From Mucilaginibacter rubeus (GTDB lineage: Bacteria; Bacteroidota; Bacteroidia; Sphingobacteriales; Sphingobacteriaceae), in the NCBI RefSeq assembly GCF_003286415.2, contig NZ_CP043450.1, positions 4,278,001 through 4,342,000 on the forward strand: a DNA stretch of 64,000 nt. Direction: 5' to 3'. Below, piece by piece: positions 8,829 through 16,843 of the stretch. Under the pieces are notes generated by a model. It worked only from the letters and a program-made list of their open reading frames with translations, was not told where the DNA came from and made no database searches. Position 1 is the stretch's first letter, and each line of letters opens with the position of its first letter. The position numbers were made by a program, and so were the translations under genes.

Positions 8829-9341
8829 ATGAAAAAGATCATTATCCTGCTTGTAGCAATAGCAGCCTTTGCCTTTACAGCAAAAGCCCAGACATTCCAC
8901 GTTCCTGAAAATTATACCTTGAAAGAAAAGGCAGACTACGCCAAATACGAAGAAGATGTAATAAAAGGTATTGATTGGCTTCAGGATACGCCTTGGGCAC
9001 TTGAAGAACAAAAGCGCATGGAAACCAACGCTTTCCTGATGAAATGGATACAGGGCAGCCCCTCAGTAAACATCGAAATTAACAACAGCGTTGCAAAAAT
9101 GACCGAAAAGAATCCGCAGTTGATCATGACCTTTATGGGCGGCTTTACCAAATATGCTTTGCAAAACAAAAGTGCCTTTGATAAAAACAAGGCAAACCAG
9201 GCAGGTGTAAAATCAGTTATTGATAAATATGTTCTTGAAACAGATCATAAAAACAACAGCCTCCTTAACAAGCTAACCAAAATTGACAAAGAAGGTAAGC
9301 TGGCCGATTGGATGGCTTCTGATTTTAATAAAACGAAATAG
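8829..9341 (+). CDS. Exported protein of unknown function
   Basis: A 170-residue protein with a clear Sec signal peptide (MKKIIILLVAIAAFAFTAKA, cleavage expected before QTF). The mature part is Lys/Glu-rich and mostly helical in character, with no motif I recognise. It lies 16 bp after the M48 peptidase gene, so it is probably co-transcribed with it, and a strong hairpin follows the stop. A role as a periplasmic helper or substrate of the peptidase is only a guess from position. Confidence 0.75.
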   Translation: MKKIIILLVAIAAFAFTAKAQTFHVPENYTLKEKADYAKYEEDVIKGIDWLQDTPWALEEQKRMETNAFLMKWIQGSPSVNIEINNSVAKMTEKNPQLIMTFMGGFTKYALQNKSAFDKNKANQAGVKSVIDKYVLETDHKNNSLLNKLTKIDKEGKLADWMASDFNKTK

Positions 9342-9349
9342 CGAGGTTC

Positions 9350-9388
9350 AGGCTCATTGAAAAACTTGTAAACATTTTCAATGAGCCT
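9350..9388. terminator. Hairpin between convergent genes
   Basis: AGGCTCATTGAAAA (9350-9363) pairs perfectly with TTTTCAATGAGCCT (9375-9388) around an 11-base loop. It lies between two genes that face each other (ending at 9341 and 9400), so it can serve both strands as a terminator. No long T-run follows on either side. Confidence 0.7.
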
Positions 9389-9399
9389 ATATCCCGTTA

Positions 9400-9576
9400 T
9401 CAACTTTTCTTTTTAGGCACCCTGGCCCCCTCTTTCCTGGCCTCGGAAAGCCCTATCGCTATAGCTTGTTTTTTGCTGGTTACTTTTTTTCCGCTACCGC
9501 TTTTCAGCTTGCCCTCCTTCATTTCGTGCATGGTTTTCTCAACCTTCTCCCCTGCTTTTTCTGAATACTTTGCCAT
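9400..9576 (-). CDS. Small basic DUF6496-like protein
   Basis: A 58-residue, Lys-rich protein: MAKYSEKAGEKVEKTMHEMK, then GKLKSGSGKKVTSKKQAIAIGLSEARKEG and ending PKKKS. The part KVTSKKQAIAIGLSEAR matches the pattern of small bacterial proteins annotated as DUF6496, some of which are thought to be nucleic-acid-binding or stress-linked. The frame extends upstream to 9627, but ATG 9576 gives the family N-terminus and has an A-rich leader. Function not known. Confidence 0.8.
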   Translation of the reverse strand: MAKYSEKAGEKVEKTMHEMKEGKLKSGSGKKVTSKKQAIAIGLSEARKEGARVPKKKS

Positions 9577-9635
9577 AGTCTTAATTTTTAAGTAAATGAT
9601 ATTATCACGATGCAAAATAATTGCCAAAATTTAAA

Positions 9636-9727
9636 TTAGTAGCAGTGGCAGGTGTTAGTGGCGGTTTATTCATCCTGCTACAATAGTAAAACTGCTACTT
9701 TAAACTGCAACTGCTACTAAGTCTGCC
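9636..9727. repeat. AACTGC/GCAGTT palindromic repeat, second copy
   Basis: TAGTAGCAGTGGCAG at the left end is mirrored by CTGCAACTGCTACTA at the right end. The same building blocks form the spacer at 1108-1295. It lies in the 270-bp gap upstream of the AI-2E transporter gene and contains no gene. Confidence 0.7.
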
Positions 9728-9847
9728 GGTATCCATAAATCAAATGTTTTCGTTTTTCATCCGGCCTGTTCCTAATTATTACTTATCTTCAAAACATCTG
9801 AAATAATTGCGTGTTAAGCCATCATAAATACCCCAACATTTGCCCAT

Positions 9848-10942
9848 ATGCCAACAAAAAAACTCTTAGCTCCATTTTACGAACGTCTTGCTTTAGTACT
9901 TATCGGCTTCATCGCCCTGGGCTACCTGGTTATTGTGGGTAAAGACCTGCTCGATCCCATGATCTTTGGTTTCATATTCGCGATACTCCTACTTCCTGTA
10001 TGCGAGTTTTTGGAAAAAAAACTGAGGCTTCCCCGCAGCATGGCATCATTGGTTTCAATCCTGCTATTGGTTGGAGTAATCGCGGGAATCCTATACCTTG
10101 TTGGCTCACAGATTTCTAATATGGCCAATGACTGGCCAATGCTTCAAAAACAGGTAAAACAATCCATACAGGACCTCCAGGAATGGATCCAGCATGCTTT
10201 TCACGTTAACGCCGCCAAACAAATGGCCTACGTGGATGACACAGCTAAAAAACTGATGGAATCGGGTACCGATGTATTGGGTACCACCTTCGGGGCAATT
10301 TCATCGCTGATGTTATTTTACGTGTTCATCCTGATCTTCACTTTTTTCATATTGCTATACAGGCGCTTGCTCATTCGTTTTATAGTATGGGTTTTCAGGG
10401 ATGAAAATGAGCACGTGGTAATGGACATTGTTGAAAATATTCAAAGCATTCTAAGGCAGTATATTTTAGGCCTGTTATTGGAGATGGTAATAGTTGCCGG
10501 CGTGGCCATAACCGTTTTCTGGATGATAGGTATAAAATACGCGGCATTATTGGGCATCATTGTAGGGCTTTTCAATATCATCCCTTATATAGGCATCTTT
10601 ACGGCCCTATTGCTAAGTACGGTAATTACTTTTGCTACTGGCAGTCTCAGCAATACTATAACAGTTGCGGTAAGTGTTATTGGTATTCATGCAGTAGACG
10701 CTAACTTTTTGCTGCCTACTATTGTTGGTTCAAAAGTAAGGCTCAACGCGCTGATCTCCTTTATTGGCATCATTTTGGGCGAAATGATCTGGGGACTTTC
10801 GGGCATGTTCTTGTCTATCCCCGTTATTGCCATATTCAAAATTATATTTGACCGGATAGAAACCCTCAAACCATGGGGATATTTGTTAGGTGGTGATTAT
10901 GAGTACAAAAAATCGGCGGCAAAGGCCATGAAAACAGAATAA
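9848..10942 (+). CDS. AI-2E family transporter (PerM/TqsA-like)
   Basis: A 364-residue inner-membrane protein. Hydrophobic segments are seen at about 14-30, 37-52, 66-84, 147-172, 205-230, 236-262, 270-290 and 305-335, the usual eight-helix layout, with a polar stretch (about 85-145) between helices. Conserved-looking pieces include YILGLLLE, FNIIPYIG and LSGMFLSIPVIA. Family members have been linked to autoinducer-2 export and to sodium/proton exchange, so the transported substrate here is open. It stands alone, with a repeat element upstream and a divergent-looking promoter region downstream. Confidence 0.88.
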   Translation: MPTKKLLAPFYERLALVLIGFIALGYLVIVGKDLLDPMIFGFIFAILLLPVCEFLEKKLRLPRSMASLVSILLLVGVIAGILYLVGSQISNMANDWPMLQKQVKQSIQDLQEWIQHAFHVNAAKQMAYVDDTAKKLMESGTDVLGTTFGAISSLMLFYVFILIFTFFILLYRRLLIRFIVWVFRDENEHVVMDIVENIQSILRQYILGLLLEMVIVAGVAITVFWMIGIKYAALLGIIVGLFNIIPYIGIFTALLLSTVITFATGSLSNTITVAVSVIGIHAVDANFLLPTIVGSKVRLNALISFIGIILGEMIWGLSGMFLSIPVIAIFKIIFDRIETLKPWGYLLGGDYEYKKSAAKAMKTE

Positions 10943-10976
10943 AAATTCCTAAAAGGGGTAACCAAGAGTTATAAAC

Positions 10977-11008
10977 TTTCGTTTAAATAAACTAAACTTC
11001 TAAGTTTG
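10977..11008 (+). promoter_or_regulatory. Candidate promoter (TTTC-N20-TAAGTTTG)
   Basis: TAAGTTTG at 11001-11008 is a perfect match to the Bacteroidota -7 box TAnnTTTG. TTTC at 10977-10980, 20 bp upstream, is one base off the -33 box TTTG. The expected start near 11015 lies about 19 bases before the ATG of the small four-cysteine gene. Confidence 0.6.
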
Positions 11009-11033
11009 CAAAACTATTGATACCCCTATAATA

Positions 11034-11201
11034 ATGGAAATTGTAAGAGACACCCCGCGGGTTGTTTACAAGTGTAAAAAGTGTAACGAACCCCTACAAA
11101 ACAGACAGAAACGCGGCCTATTATTAAAAACAACGCTATTTTGGCTTCCTATCCGCAAGTTTTTTTGCGAACGCTGTCTTAAAACGCGGTACGTGATGTA
11201 A
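11034..11201 (+). CDS. Small four-cysteine (zinc-ribbon-like) protein
   Basis: A 55-residue frame, MEIVRDTPRVVYKCKKCNEP to KTRYVM, with two CxxC knuckles: CKKC at residues 14-17 and CERC at 45-48. The spacing and basic character fit a small zinc ribbon. A near-consensus promoter lies just upstream and it occupies an otherwise empty gap between two genes, which supports it being real. Function unknown; nucleic-acid binding or a redox role are both possible for such proteins. Confidence 0.65.
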   Translation: MEIVRDTPRVVYKCKKCNEPLQNRQKRGLLLKTTLFWLPIRKFFCERCLKTRYVM

Positions 11202-11230
11202 GCTGTTTATAAAAACAGGTAGCATTTTAC

Positions 11231-11260
11231 TTTGTTTATTTAGGCATATCCTTAATTTAG
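11231..11260 (+). promoter_or_regulatory. Candidate promoter (TTTG-N18-TAATTTAG)
   Basis: TTTG at 11231-11234 and TAATTTAG at 11253-11260 (one mismatch to TAnnTTTG), 18 bp apart, lie about 35 bp before the start of the phosphodiesterase gene. Confidence 0.45.
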
Positions 11261-11293
11261 TAGCGTAGCACATTAAAGCTAAACTACCTAAAA

Positions 11294-12256
11294 ATGAATT
11301 TCAAGCGTAAATTACTGCCGCTTTTATATATTTTACTATTCCCTGCAATTGTATCAGCACAAACATCAAAAGGCACGGCTTTTAAGCTTGTTCCTTTAGG
11401 TGTATTGGGCGGTATCGATGAAAGTAACCTGTCGGCATATATGCTTGCACCTGCGGGTAGCAATAATTATATCTGCCTTGATGCCGGTACATTGCATTAC
11501 GGCCTTGAAAAGGCAGTAGCCAATAAAAGTTTTAATGTACCTGCAAGTACTGTAATGAGGCAGTACATTAAAGGGTATTTTATATCCCATTCGCACCTTG
11601 ACCATATTGCCGGGCTTATCATCAACTCACCCGAGGATAGTACCAAAAACATCTATGCGCTAAACGACTGCATTGAGACTATAAAAACCCACTACTTTAC
11701 CTGGAAAAGCTGGGCCAACTTTGCTGATCAGGGCGAAACTCCCGCCCTCAAAAAATACCACTATAAAGTATTAGAGCCTGGCGCAGAAACCGCCATCGAA
11801 AATACCGAACTTAAGGTAAAGGCATTCCCACTTAGCCATTCCAATTTAACAAGTACCGCCTTTTTAGTAAACAGTAATGATAATTACTTGCTTTACCTGG
11901 GCGATACGGGTCCGGATGAAATAGAAAAAAGCAGTAATATGCAAAACCTGTGGCAGGCCATCGCCCCATTGGTAAAAAGCAAAAAACTGAAAGCCATATT
12001 AATTGAGGTATCGTTCCCCAATGAGCAGCCTGATAAAACACTCTTCGGTCACCTTACCCCAAAATGGCTAATGACCGAGATGGACGAACTGGCCTCATTT
12101 ACCGGTACGGATGCCATTAAAGGCTTAAATGTTGTGGTAACGCATTTAAAACCACCAGTTACCAGCATCGGTAAAATTAAAGTCCAGCTAAAGGACGCCA
12201 ATAAATTACAGCTAAACCTGATATATCCGCAACAAGGCAAAGCACTTAATTTTTAA
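11294..12256 (+). CDS. Exported class II 3',5'-cyclic-nucleotide phosphodiesterase-like metallo-hydrolase
   Basis: A 320-residue protein with a Sec signal peptide (about 1-22, ending VSAQ) followed by a metallo-beta-lactamase fold. The metal motif HSHLDH is at residues 99-104, with LGDTGPDE for a further metal-ligand Asp and VVTHLKPP near the end. The layout (GVLGGIDESNLSAYML, then the late HSHLDH) matches class II cAMP phosphodiesterases such as yeast PDE1 and bacterial CpdP. Being exported, it would act on cyclic nucleotides or other phosphodiesters outside the cytoplasm. It is followed at 18 bp by two esterase genes in the same direction, probably one operon. The exact substrate is inference. 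Confidence 0.82.
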   Translation: MNFKRKLLPLLYILLFPAIVSAQTSKGTAFKLVPLGVLGGIDESNLSAYMLAPAGSNNYICLDAGTLHYGLEKAVANKSFNVPASTVMRQYIKGYFISHSHLDHIAGLIINSPEDSTKNIYALNDCIETIKTHYFTWKSWANFADQGETPALKKYHYKVLEPGAETAIENTELKVKAFPLSHSNLTSTAFLVNSNDNYLLYLGDTGPDEIEKSSNMQNLWQAIAPLVKSKKLKAILIEVSFPNEQPDKTLFGHLTPKWLMTEMDELASFTGTDAIKGLNVVVTHLKPPVTSIGKIKVQLKDANKLQLNLIYPQQGKALNF

Positions 12257-12274
12257 ACCTGAAATATCTGCACT

Positions 12275-13159
12275 ATGAAAATACTTAGACCCGTTTTTTT
12301 ATTTCTGCTGATGATAGGCAGCTCCAGCTTGTTTGCGCAGCAAGGCAAAGTACTTGAAGAGCAAAATATAAAAAGCAAAATTTTAAAGCGCAGCGTCAAC
12401 TACGCAGTGTACCTTCCCCCCGATTACGAATCGGCTAACCGCACTTACCCGGTGGTTTACCTATTGCACGGTTATACAGACGACCATACCGGCTGGCTAC
12501 AATTTGGTGAGGTTAACCGCTATGCGGATAAGGCCATTGCCGATGGTACTATCCCCCCAATGATCATCGTAATGCCAAATGCCGATTCGAGCTGGTATAT
12601 CAACTCGTACGATGGTAAAGAGAAATATGAGGACTTCTTTATTAAAGAGTTTATGCCTCATGTTGAAAAGATCTTTCGCGTTAAAGCCGAAAAAAAATAC
12701 CGCGGCGTAGCTGGTCTTTCGATGGGCGGCTATGGTACGTTGATCTATACACTTAAACATCCCGACCTGTTCGCGGCAGGAGCGGCTTTAAGTGCCGCTG
12801 TATTTCCCGATGATCAACTGATCAGCACTCCAGACGATACCTATGATAAAATATTCGCCCAGCTTTATGGCCGGGGCTTAAAAGGGAAAGACCGGGTTAA
12901 CAATGCCTGGTTAAGCAATTCAGTTTTAAACATGGTACAAACCAAAACTACCGATGAACTAAAAACTGTAAGGTACTGGATAGATTGCGGCGACGACGAT
13001 TTCCTGAGCAAAGGCAATTGTTTGTTGCATATCGCTCTTACTGAAAAAAATGTACCGCATGAATTCCGGGTGCGCGACGGAGCCCACACCTGGACTTACT
13101 GGCGTACCGGTATCATCAATGCGCTGGCATTTATTGGAGATAGCTTCAGACAGAAATAA
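12275..13159 (+). CDS. Exported esterase, alpha/beta-hydrolase of the esterase D / enterochelin esterase type
   Basis: A 294-residue protein with a signal peptide (about 1-21, ending SSLFAQ). The fold is PF00756-like: YAVYLPPDYE and YPVVYLLHGYTDDHTGW, then nucleophile Ser149 in GLSMGGYG, an acid in the DCGDDDF segment, and His271 in DGAHTWTYW. Relatives hydrolyse ferulate, acetyl or other acyl esters on polysaccharides, or S-formylglutathione. With a signal peptide, a polysaccharide or xenobiotic ester outside the cytoplasm is likely. A close paralogue follows directly downstream. The substrate is unknown. Confidence 0.85.
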   Translation: MKILRPVFLFLLMIGSSSLFAQQGKVLEEQNIKSKILKRSVNYAVYLPPDYESANRTYPVVYLLHGYTDDHTGWLQFGEVNRYADKAIADGTIPPMIIVMPNADSSWYINSYDGKEKYEDFFIKEFMPHVEKIFRVKAEKKYRGVAGLSMGGYGTLIYTLKHPDLFAAGAALSAAVFPDDQLISTPDDTYDKIFAQLYGRGLKGKDRVNNAWLSNSVLNMVQTKTTDELKTVRYWIDCGDDDFLSKGNCLLHIALTEKNVPHEFRVRDGAHTWTYWRTGIINALAFIGDSFRQK

Positions 13160-13163
13160 TTAG

Positions 13164-13231
13164 GTAGATGTGCAGATTTCAGATGTGCAGATATGCAATT
13201 GAATATTTCAAATCTGCAATTGGCCATTTAA
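13164..13231. repeat. GATGTGCAGAT-type intergenic repeat
   Basis: The 88-bp gap between the two esterase genes contains AGATGTGCAGAT twice, then ATGCAATTG and its partial inverse CAAATCTGCAATTG. This is a small palindromic repeat of a kind frequent in Bacteroidota spacers. It lies between two tandem paralogues and contains no gene. Confidence 0.5.
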
Positions 13232-13247
13232 TTGATTTTACAAGAAT

Positions 13248-14135
13248 ATGAGTACTATAAAAAGGATTTTGCTGCTTTGCTTACTATTTATTTCGGTAAA
13301 TGCATTTGCGCAAACTACCGGCAAAGTGATTGAGGAACAATACGTAAAAAGCGATATTTTAAATCACAACGTAAAATACGCGGTTTACTTGCCTGCCGAT
13401 TATGAAACATCTAACCGCACCTATCCGGTGGTATACCTGTTGCATGGCTACGGTGATGATCATACCGGCTGGCTTCAGTTTGGAGAAGTTAACCGCTATG
13501 CTGATAAAGCCATTGCCGATGGTACTATCCCTCCAATGATCATTGTTATGCCCGATGCAGGAACAAGTTGGTACATCAATGCCTATAATGGCAAACAGAG
13601 TTACGAAGATTTCTTTTTTAAAGAGTTTATACCGGCTATCGAAAATGAGTTCCGGATCAAAGGCACCAAACAATATCGCGGTGTAGCCGGTCTTTCTATG
13701 GGTGGTTTCGGCACTTTGGAGTACAGCATAAAACATCCCGACATGTTCTCTGCAGCAGCAGCTCTAAGCGCGGCCGTACGCACCGATGAAGATTTTATGG
13801 CCGTGACCGACGAGCGCTGGAAAGAAGCATACAGTAAAGTATTTGGCCCCGAGCTTAAAGGGAAAGAACGCCTTAATGCTACCTGGCAGGCTAACTCTAT
13901 ATTAGGGCTGGTGCAAATCAAAACGACCGATGAACTGAAAAGCGTTAGGTACTGGATAGATTGCGGTGATGACGATGCCCTGAGCAAAGGAAATAGCCTG
14001 CTGCATATAGCCCTAACAGAAAAGAAAGTACCCCATGAGTTCCGCATCCGTGATGGTGCCCACAACTGGACTTACTGGCGCACCGGTATTACCGACGCGT
14101 TGGCATTTATTGGGGATAGTTTTAGACAGAAGTAA
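13248..14135 (+). CDS. Exported esterase, tandem paralogue
   Basis: A 295-residue protein with signal peptide (about 1-21, ending NAFAQ) and the same alpha/beta-hydrolase layout as the gene before it: YLLHGYGDDHTGW, GLSMGGFG with the nucleophile Ser, DCGDDDA and DGAHNWTYW with the catalytic His. By eye about 70 percent of residues are shared, and stretches of DNA are nearly identical (for example around NRYADKAIADGTIPPMIIVM), so this is a recent tandem duplication. Differences cluster in the region after the nucleophile (about 165-200), the lid that usually shapes the substrate pocket, so the copies may differ in specificity. Confidence 0.85.
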   Translation: MSTIKRILLLCLLFISVNAFAQTTGKVIEEQYVKSDILNHNVKYAVYLPADYETSNRTYPVVYLLHGYGDDHTGWLQFGEVNRYADKAIADGTIPPMIIVMPDAGTSWYINAYNGKQSYEDFFFKEFIPAIENEFRIKGTKQYRGVAGLSMGGFGTLEYSIKHPDMFSAAAALSAAVRTDEDFMAVTDERWKEAYSKVFGPELKGKERLNATWQANSILGLVQIKTTDELKSVRYWIDCGDDDALSKGNSLLHIALTEKKVPHEFRIRDGAHNWTYWRTGITDALAFIGDSFRQK

Positions 14136-14155
14136 GAGAAACCCTTGACCAACCA

Positions 14156-14267
14156 TGTCATTGCGAGCGCAGCGTGGCAACCGCACGCAAACGTAGTCGC
14201 TCTCTACAGTATGCGATTGCCGCGTCGCCCCCAAAAGGCACTACCCGCAAGGCTCCTCGCAATGACA
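14156..14267. repeat. CATTGCGAG repeat element with perfect terminal inverted repeats
   Basis: TGTCATTGCGAG (14156-14167) and CTCGCAATGACA (14256-14267) are perfect 12-bp inverted ends of a 112-bp GC-richer element lying between convergent genes. The interior has further CG-rich inverted pieces (GCGATTGCCGCGTCGC). A shorter, decayed relative is at 18149-18211. Such CATTGCGAG elements are scattered in many bacterial genomes. No coding content. Confidence 0.7.
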
Positions 14268-14278
14268 TATTTTTTATA

Positions 14279-14848
14279 TCAATCGCTCAAAATATCCTCA
14301 CACTTCCCCTTCAAAGCTTTCAATCGCTTATCCAGCCCGCTTAACCCGGCATCATCTCCAATGTTTTTATAAAGTGTTTTTATAAGGGCAAGCGTATTAT
14401 CATCAGCATCGCAAGCCTGGGCTTTTTCTAATTGTGGCAGTGCTTTCTTAGCGGCTTTAATATATTCAGCATCGGCAGATGGACTATTTAGCGGCTTATC
14501 CGCATCAGGGAAGTTTTTGAGATAGAGATATCCTAAAGCGCGATGAGCCACATAGTAATCTGGCTCCGCAGCAATAACGCGTTCATATAAAGGTATGGCG
14601 TTTACGCTTTGATCATCATCTTCATAAAGCCTGGCCAGTGAATTGAAAAAATTGATTTTTACTTTGGCAGAAAGCTTAGCCGTATCCTGCATGATCTGCC
14701 GGGATAAATCCATCGCCTTATCCTGTTCACCCTGCAAGCGCGCCAGGTTAAAGTCGAGATATTTATTGTAGGCTTCTTCGGCAGTTTGAGCGTATACTGA
14801 CGTAACACTCACTAATAAAATTATGGCTACCACTATTTTTCTGAACAT
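14279..14848 (-). CDS. Exported TPR-like protein
   Basis: A 189-residue protein with signal peptide (about 1-20, ending SVYAQ). Helical repeats resemble tetratricopeptide units: FFNSLARLYEDDDQSVNAIPLYERVIAAEPDYYVAHRALGYLYLKN (about 67-112) and a later KAAKKALPQLEKAQACDADDNTLALIKTLYKNIGD. Such proteins usually bind partners in the periplasm. It is monocistronic, 61 bp after the acetyltransferase gene in the same direction. No function can be assigned. Confidence 0.78.
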   Translation of the reverse strand: MFRKIVVAIILLVSVTSVYAQTAEEAYNKYLDFNLARLQGEQDKAMDLSRQIMQDTAKLSAKVKINFFNSLARLYEDDDQSVNAIPLYERVIAAEPDYYVAHRALGYLYLKNFPDADKPLNSPSADAEYIKAAKKALPQLEKAQACDADDNTLALIKTLYKNIGDDAGLSGLDKRLKALKGKCEDILSD

Positions 14849-14909
14849 GATTGCGGGCTTGGTTTTAGCTATAACGCCGAAAAAAGTGGTTTAATATGAA
14901 GCCACCGGT

Positions 14910-15446
14910 CTATAAAACTTTGAACATCTTTACCAAAGGTAATATCACACCGTCGGGCATCGGCTGATCAATATTTTCTATGGCTTTATAACCCATGGCT
15001 TCATAAAGGGGTACACCAGGCAATGTAGCACCCAATTGCAGGCTTTTAAAGCCATTGTTCTGCGCGGCTGTTTCACAAACCTTCATGATATGACTTCCTA
15101 TCCCCCTCCGGGCGTAATCAGGATGAACAAAAAATGCCCTGATCCTTGCAGCATCATGTTCGGGGTCAAGCAGCGGGTCTTCAATTTCCTTGTGTTGATC
15201 GCCGCCATAAAGGGTGTTGCGTTTACTCCAGCCGCCGCAGCCAACAGTAATACCATCTATTTCGGCAACGTAATAAGTACCATCAATAACCAGCTGCGTA
15301 TCTACTCCAAAAATGTATTTAATAGCACTTTCAATTTGTTGCTGGCTATAATAATTAATGCTTAATCCACGAACCGAAAGGGCGATCAGTTCCTGCAGTT
15401 CGGGTATATCTTTATAGGTTGCTAAACGGGTAATAATTGCAGACAT
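14910..15446 (-). CDS. GNAT family N-acetyltransferase
   Basis: A 178-residue protein with the GNAT fold. An N-terminal substrate half ends in GITVGCGGWSKRN, then RIRAFFVHPDYARRGIGSHIM gives the acetyl-CoA loop (RRGIGS, Q/RxxGxG/A), and GATLPGVPLYEAMGYKAIE is the usual C-terminal motif. Family role: transfer of acetyl groups from acetyl-CoA to an amine; the acceptor is unknown. Start ATG at 15446 gives the expected N-terminus SAIITRLATYKDIPELQELI. Confidence 0.87.
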   Translation of the reverse strand: MSAIITRLATYKDIPELQELIALSVRGLSINYYSQQQIESAIKYIFGVDTQLVIDGTYYVAEIDGITVGCGGWSKRNTLYGGDQHKEIEDPLLDPEHDAARIRAFFVHPDYARRGIGSHIMKVCETAAQNNGFKSLQLGATLPGVPLYEAMGYKAIENIDQPMPDGVILPLVKMFKVL

Positions 15447-15504
15447 GCCGGTAAATGTAATACTTTAGCCAATAGTTAAACATTCGGCATTAAAGATTTA
15501 CCTC

Positions 15505-15546
15505 ATTCTGAAAATTCAATAATCCTGTAAATTCTGATTTAGACAG
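15505..15546. repeat. ATTCTGA/TCAGAAT-type short repeat
   Basis: ATTCTGAAAATTCAATAATC and GTAAATTCTGATTTAGACAG lie next to each other. It is related in style to the AT-rich palindrome at 3606-3677. It sits in the 214-bp gap between the divergent acetyltransferase and NamA genes, which otherwise must hold both promoters. Confidence 0.4.
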
Positions 15547-15660
15547 TTTTTTCTGCCCAAACCTCACCGTAAAATCATTTTATCCGGGCTATTAATATTT
15601 TACAAAAACCGTACATGCACACTGCTTGTTAGTCAGCATATTTGTAAAAAAACAAAAAGT

Positions 15661-16731
15661 ATGTCTACACTTTTTTCTCCTCTGAAAATAAAGAACATCG
15701 AACTTAAGAACCGCGTCGTAGTATCACCTATGTGCGAATATTCAAGCCAGGACGGCTTTGCTAACGACTGGCACCTGGTACACCTTGGCAGTTTTGCTAC
15801 CGGAGGTGCGGCAATGATCATTACCGAAGCCATTGCTGTATCGCCCGAAGGCCGTATTACCTATGCCGATCTGGGGCTATATAAAGACGAACACATCGAA
15901 AAGCTAAAACAGATCACCGATTTCATAAAAGCTCAGGGTGCTGTTCCTGGTACGCAGTTAGCTCATGCCGGTCGCAAGGCCAGTCATCAAAGGCCCTGGG
16001 ATGGCGGTAAACAAATACCATCTGATCAGCCCAATGGTTGGCAAAGTGTTTCGGCAAGTGCCGTTTCTTTTACAGAAAGTGAAGAAGCTCCAATAGCGTT
16101 GGATAAGGCAGGTATTGAAAAAGTGAAAGCTGATTTTAAAGCCGCAGCTGTAAGGGCAATAGCCGCAGGTTTCCAGGTAATTGAACTGCATGGCGCCCAT
16201 GGTTACCTGATCAACCAGTTTCTTTCGCCATTCAGCAATCAGCGTACCGACGAATATGGCGGCAGTTTTGAAAACCGGATCCGCTTACTGTTGGAGATCA
16301 TCGAAGATATCAAGCAGGTATGGCCCGAAGAAAACCTGCTTTTTGTTCGCATTTCGGCAACTGAATGGGTTGAGGGCGGCTGGACTGCCGACGATTCGGT
16401 AGCATTGGCCAAAATTTTAAAAGATAAAGGCGTTGACCTTGTAGACTGCTCAACAGGCGGTAACATACCAAATGTTAAAATTCCATTAATACCAGGTTAT
16501 CAAGTTGAATTTGCTGAGAAAGTTAAAAAAGAAAGCGGTATACTTACAGGTACCGTAGGTTTGATCACCAAATCGGACCAGGCCAATGAAATTATAAAAA
16601 ATGAACGTGCCGATCTGGTGTTTTTTGCAAGAGAAATGCTCCGTGATCCGCATTTTGCCCTACGCGCGGCACACGAGCTTGGCGAAGAAATAAAATGGCC
16701 GGTACAATATGAGCGGGCCAAATGGCACTAA
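15661..16731 (+). CDS. namA: NADPH dehydrogenase / old yellow enzyme, NamA (YqjM) type
   Basis: A 356-residue FMN-dependent ene-reductase TIM barrel. Seen: VVVSPMCEYSS with Cys25 (the YqjM-type regulatory cysteine), WHLVHLGSFATGG, QLAHAGRKAS, the active-site pair His177/His180 in ELHGAHGYLINQFLSP, RTDEYGGSFENR, and GLITKSDQA toward the phosphate-binding end. Family role: NADPH-driven reduction of activated C=C bonds in electrophiles, linked to oxidative-stress defence. It is followed by osmC in the same direction after a palindromic repeat, so the two may be co-regulated under stress. Confidence 0.93.
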   Translation: MSTLFSPLKIKNIELKNRVVVSPMCEYSSQDGFANDWHLVHLGSFATGGAAMIITEAIAVSPEGRITYADLGLYKDEHIEKLKQITDFIKAQGAVPGTQLAHAGRKASHQRPWDGGKQIPSDQPNGWQSVSASAVSFTESEEAPIALDKAGIEKVKADFKAAAVRAIAAGFQVIELHGAHGYLINQFLSPFSNQRTDEYGGSFENRIRLLLEIIEDIKQVWPEENLLFVRISATEWVEGGWTADDSVALAKILKDKGVDLVDCSTGGNIPNVKIPLIPGYQVEFAEKVKKESGILTGTVGLITKSDQANEIIKNERADLVFFAREMLRDPHFALRAAHELGEEIKWPVQYERAKWH

Positions 16732-16739
16732 TTGGTTAA

Positions 16740-16830
16740 TGGCTAATAGTTCATGGTTCATAGCAATACCTGAAACTATTACCCCAAAAACCAAACCATG
16801 AACTATGAACCATAAACTATGAACTAATAT
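16740..16830. repeat. CTATGAAC-arm palindromic repeat, second copy
   Basis: The left arm AATAGTTCATGGTTCATAGC (from 16745) and the right arm ACCATGAACTATGAACCATA (from 16796) are inverse. It matches the element in front of folC (2151-2281). It fills the gap between namA and osmC; no gene fits. Confidence 0.75.
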
Positions 16831-16843
16831 AAAACCACACACT

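Noticed and set aside
13601-14065. Long antisense open frame (154 codons) opposite the second esterase
   Set aside because: It is the mirror of a clearly coding gene with intact catalytic motifs, and such shadows are common at this base composition.
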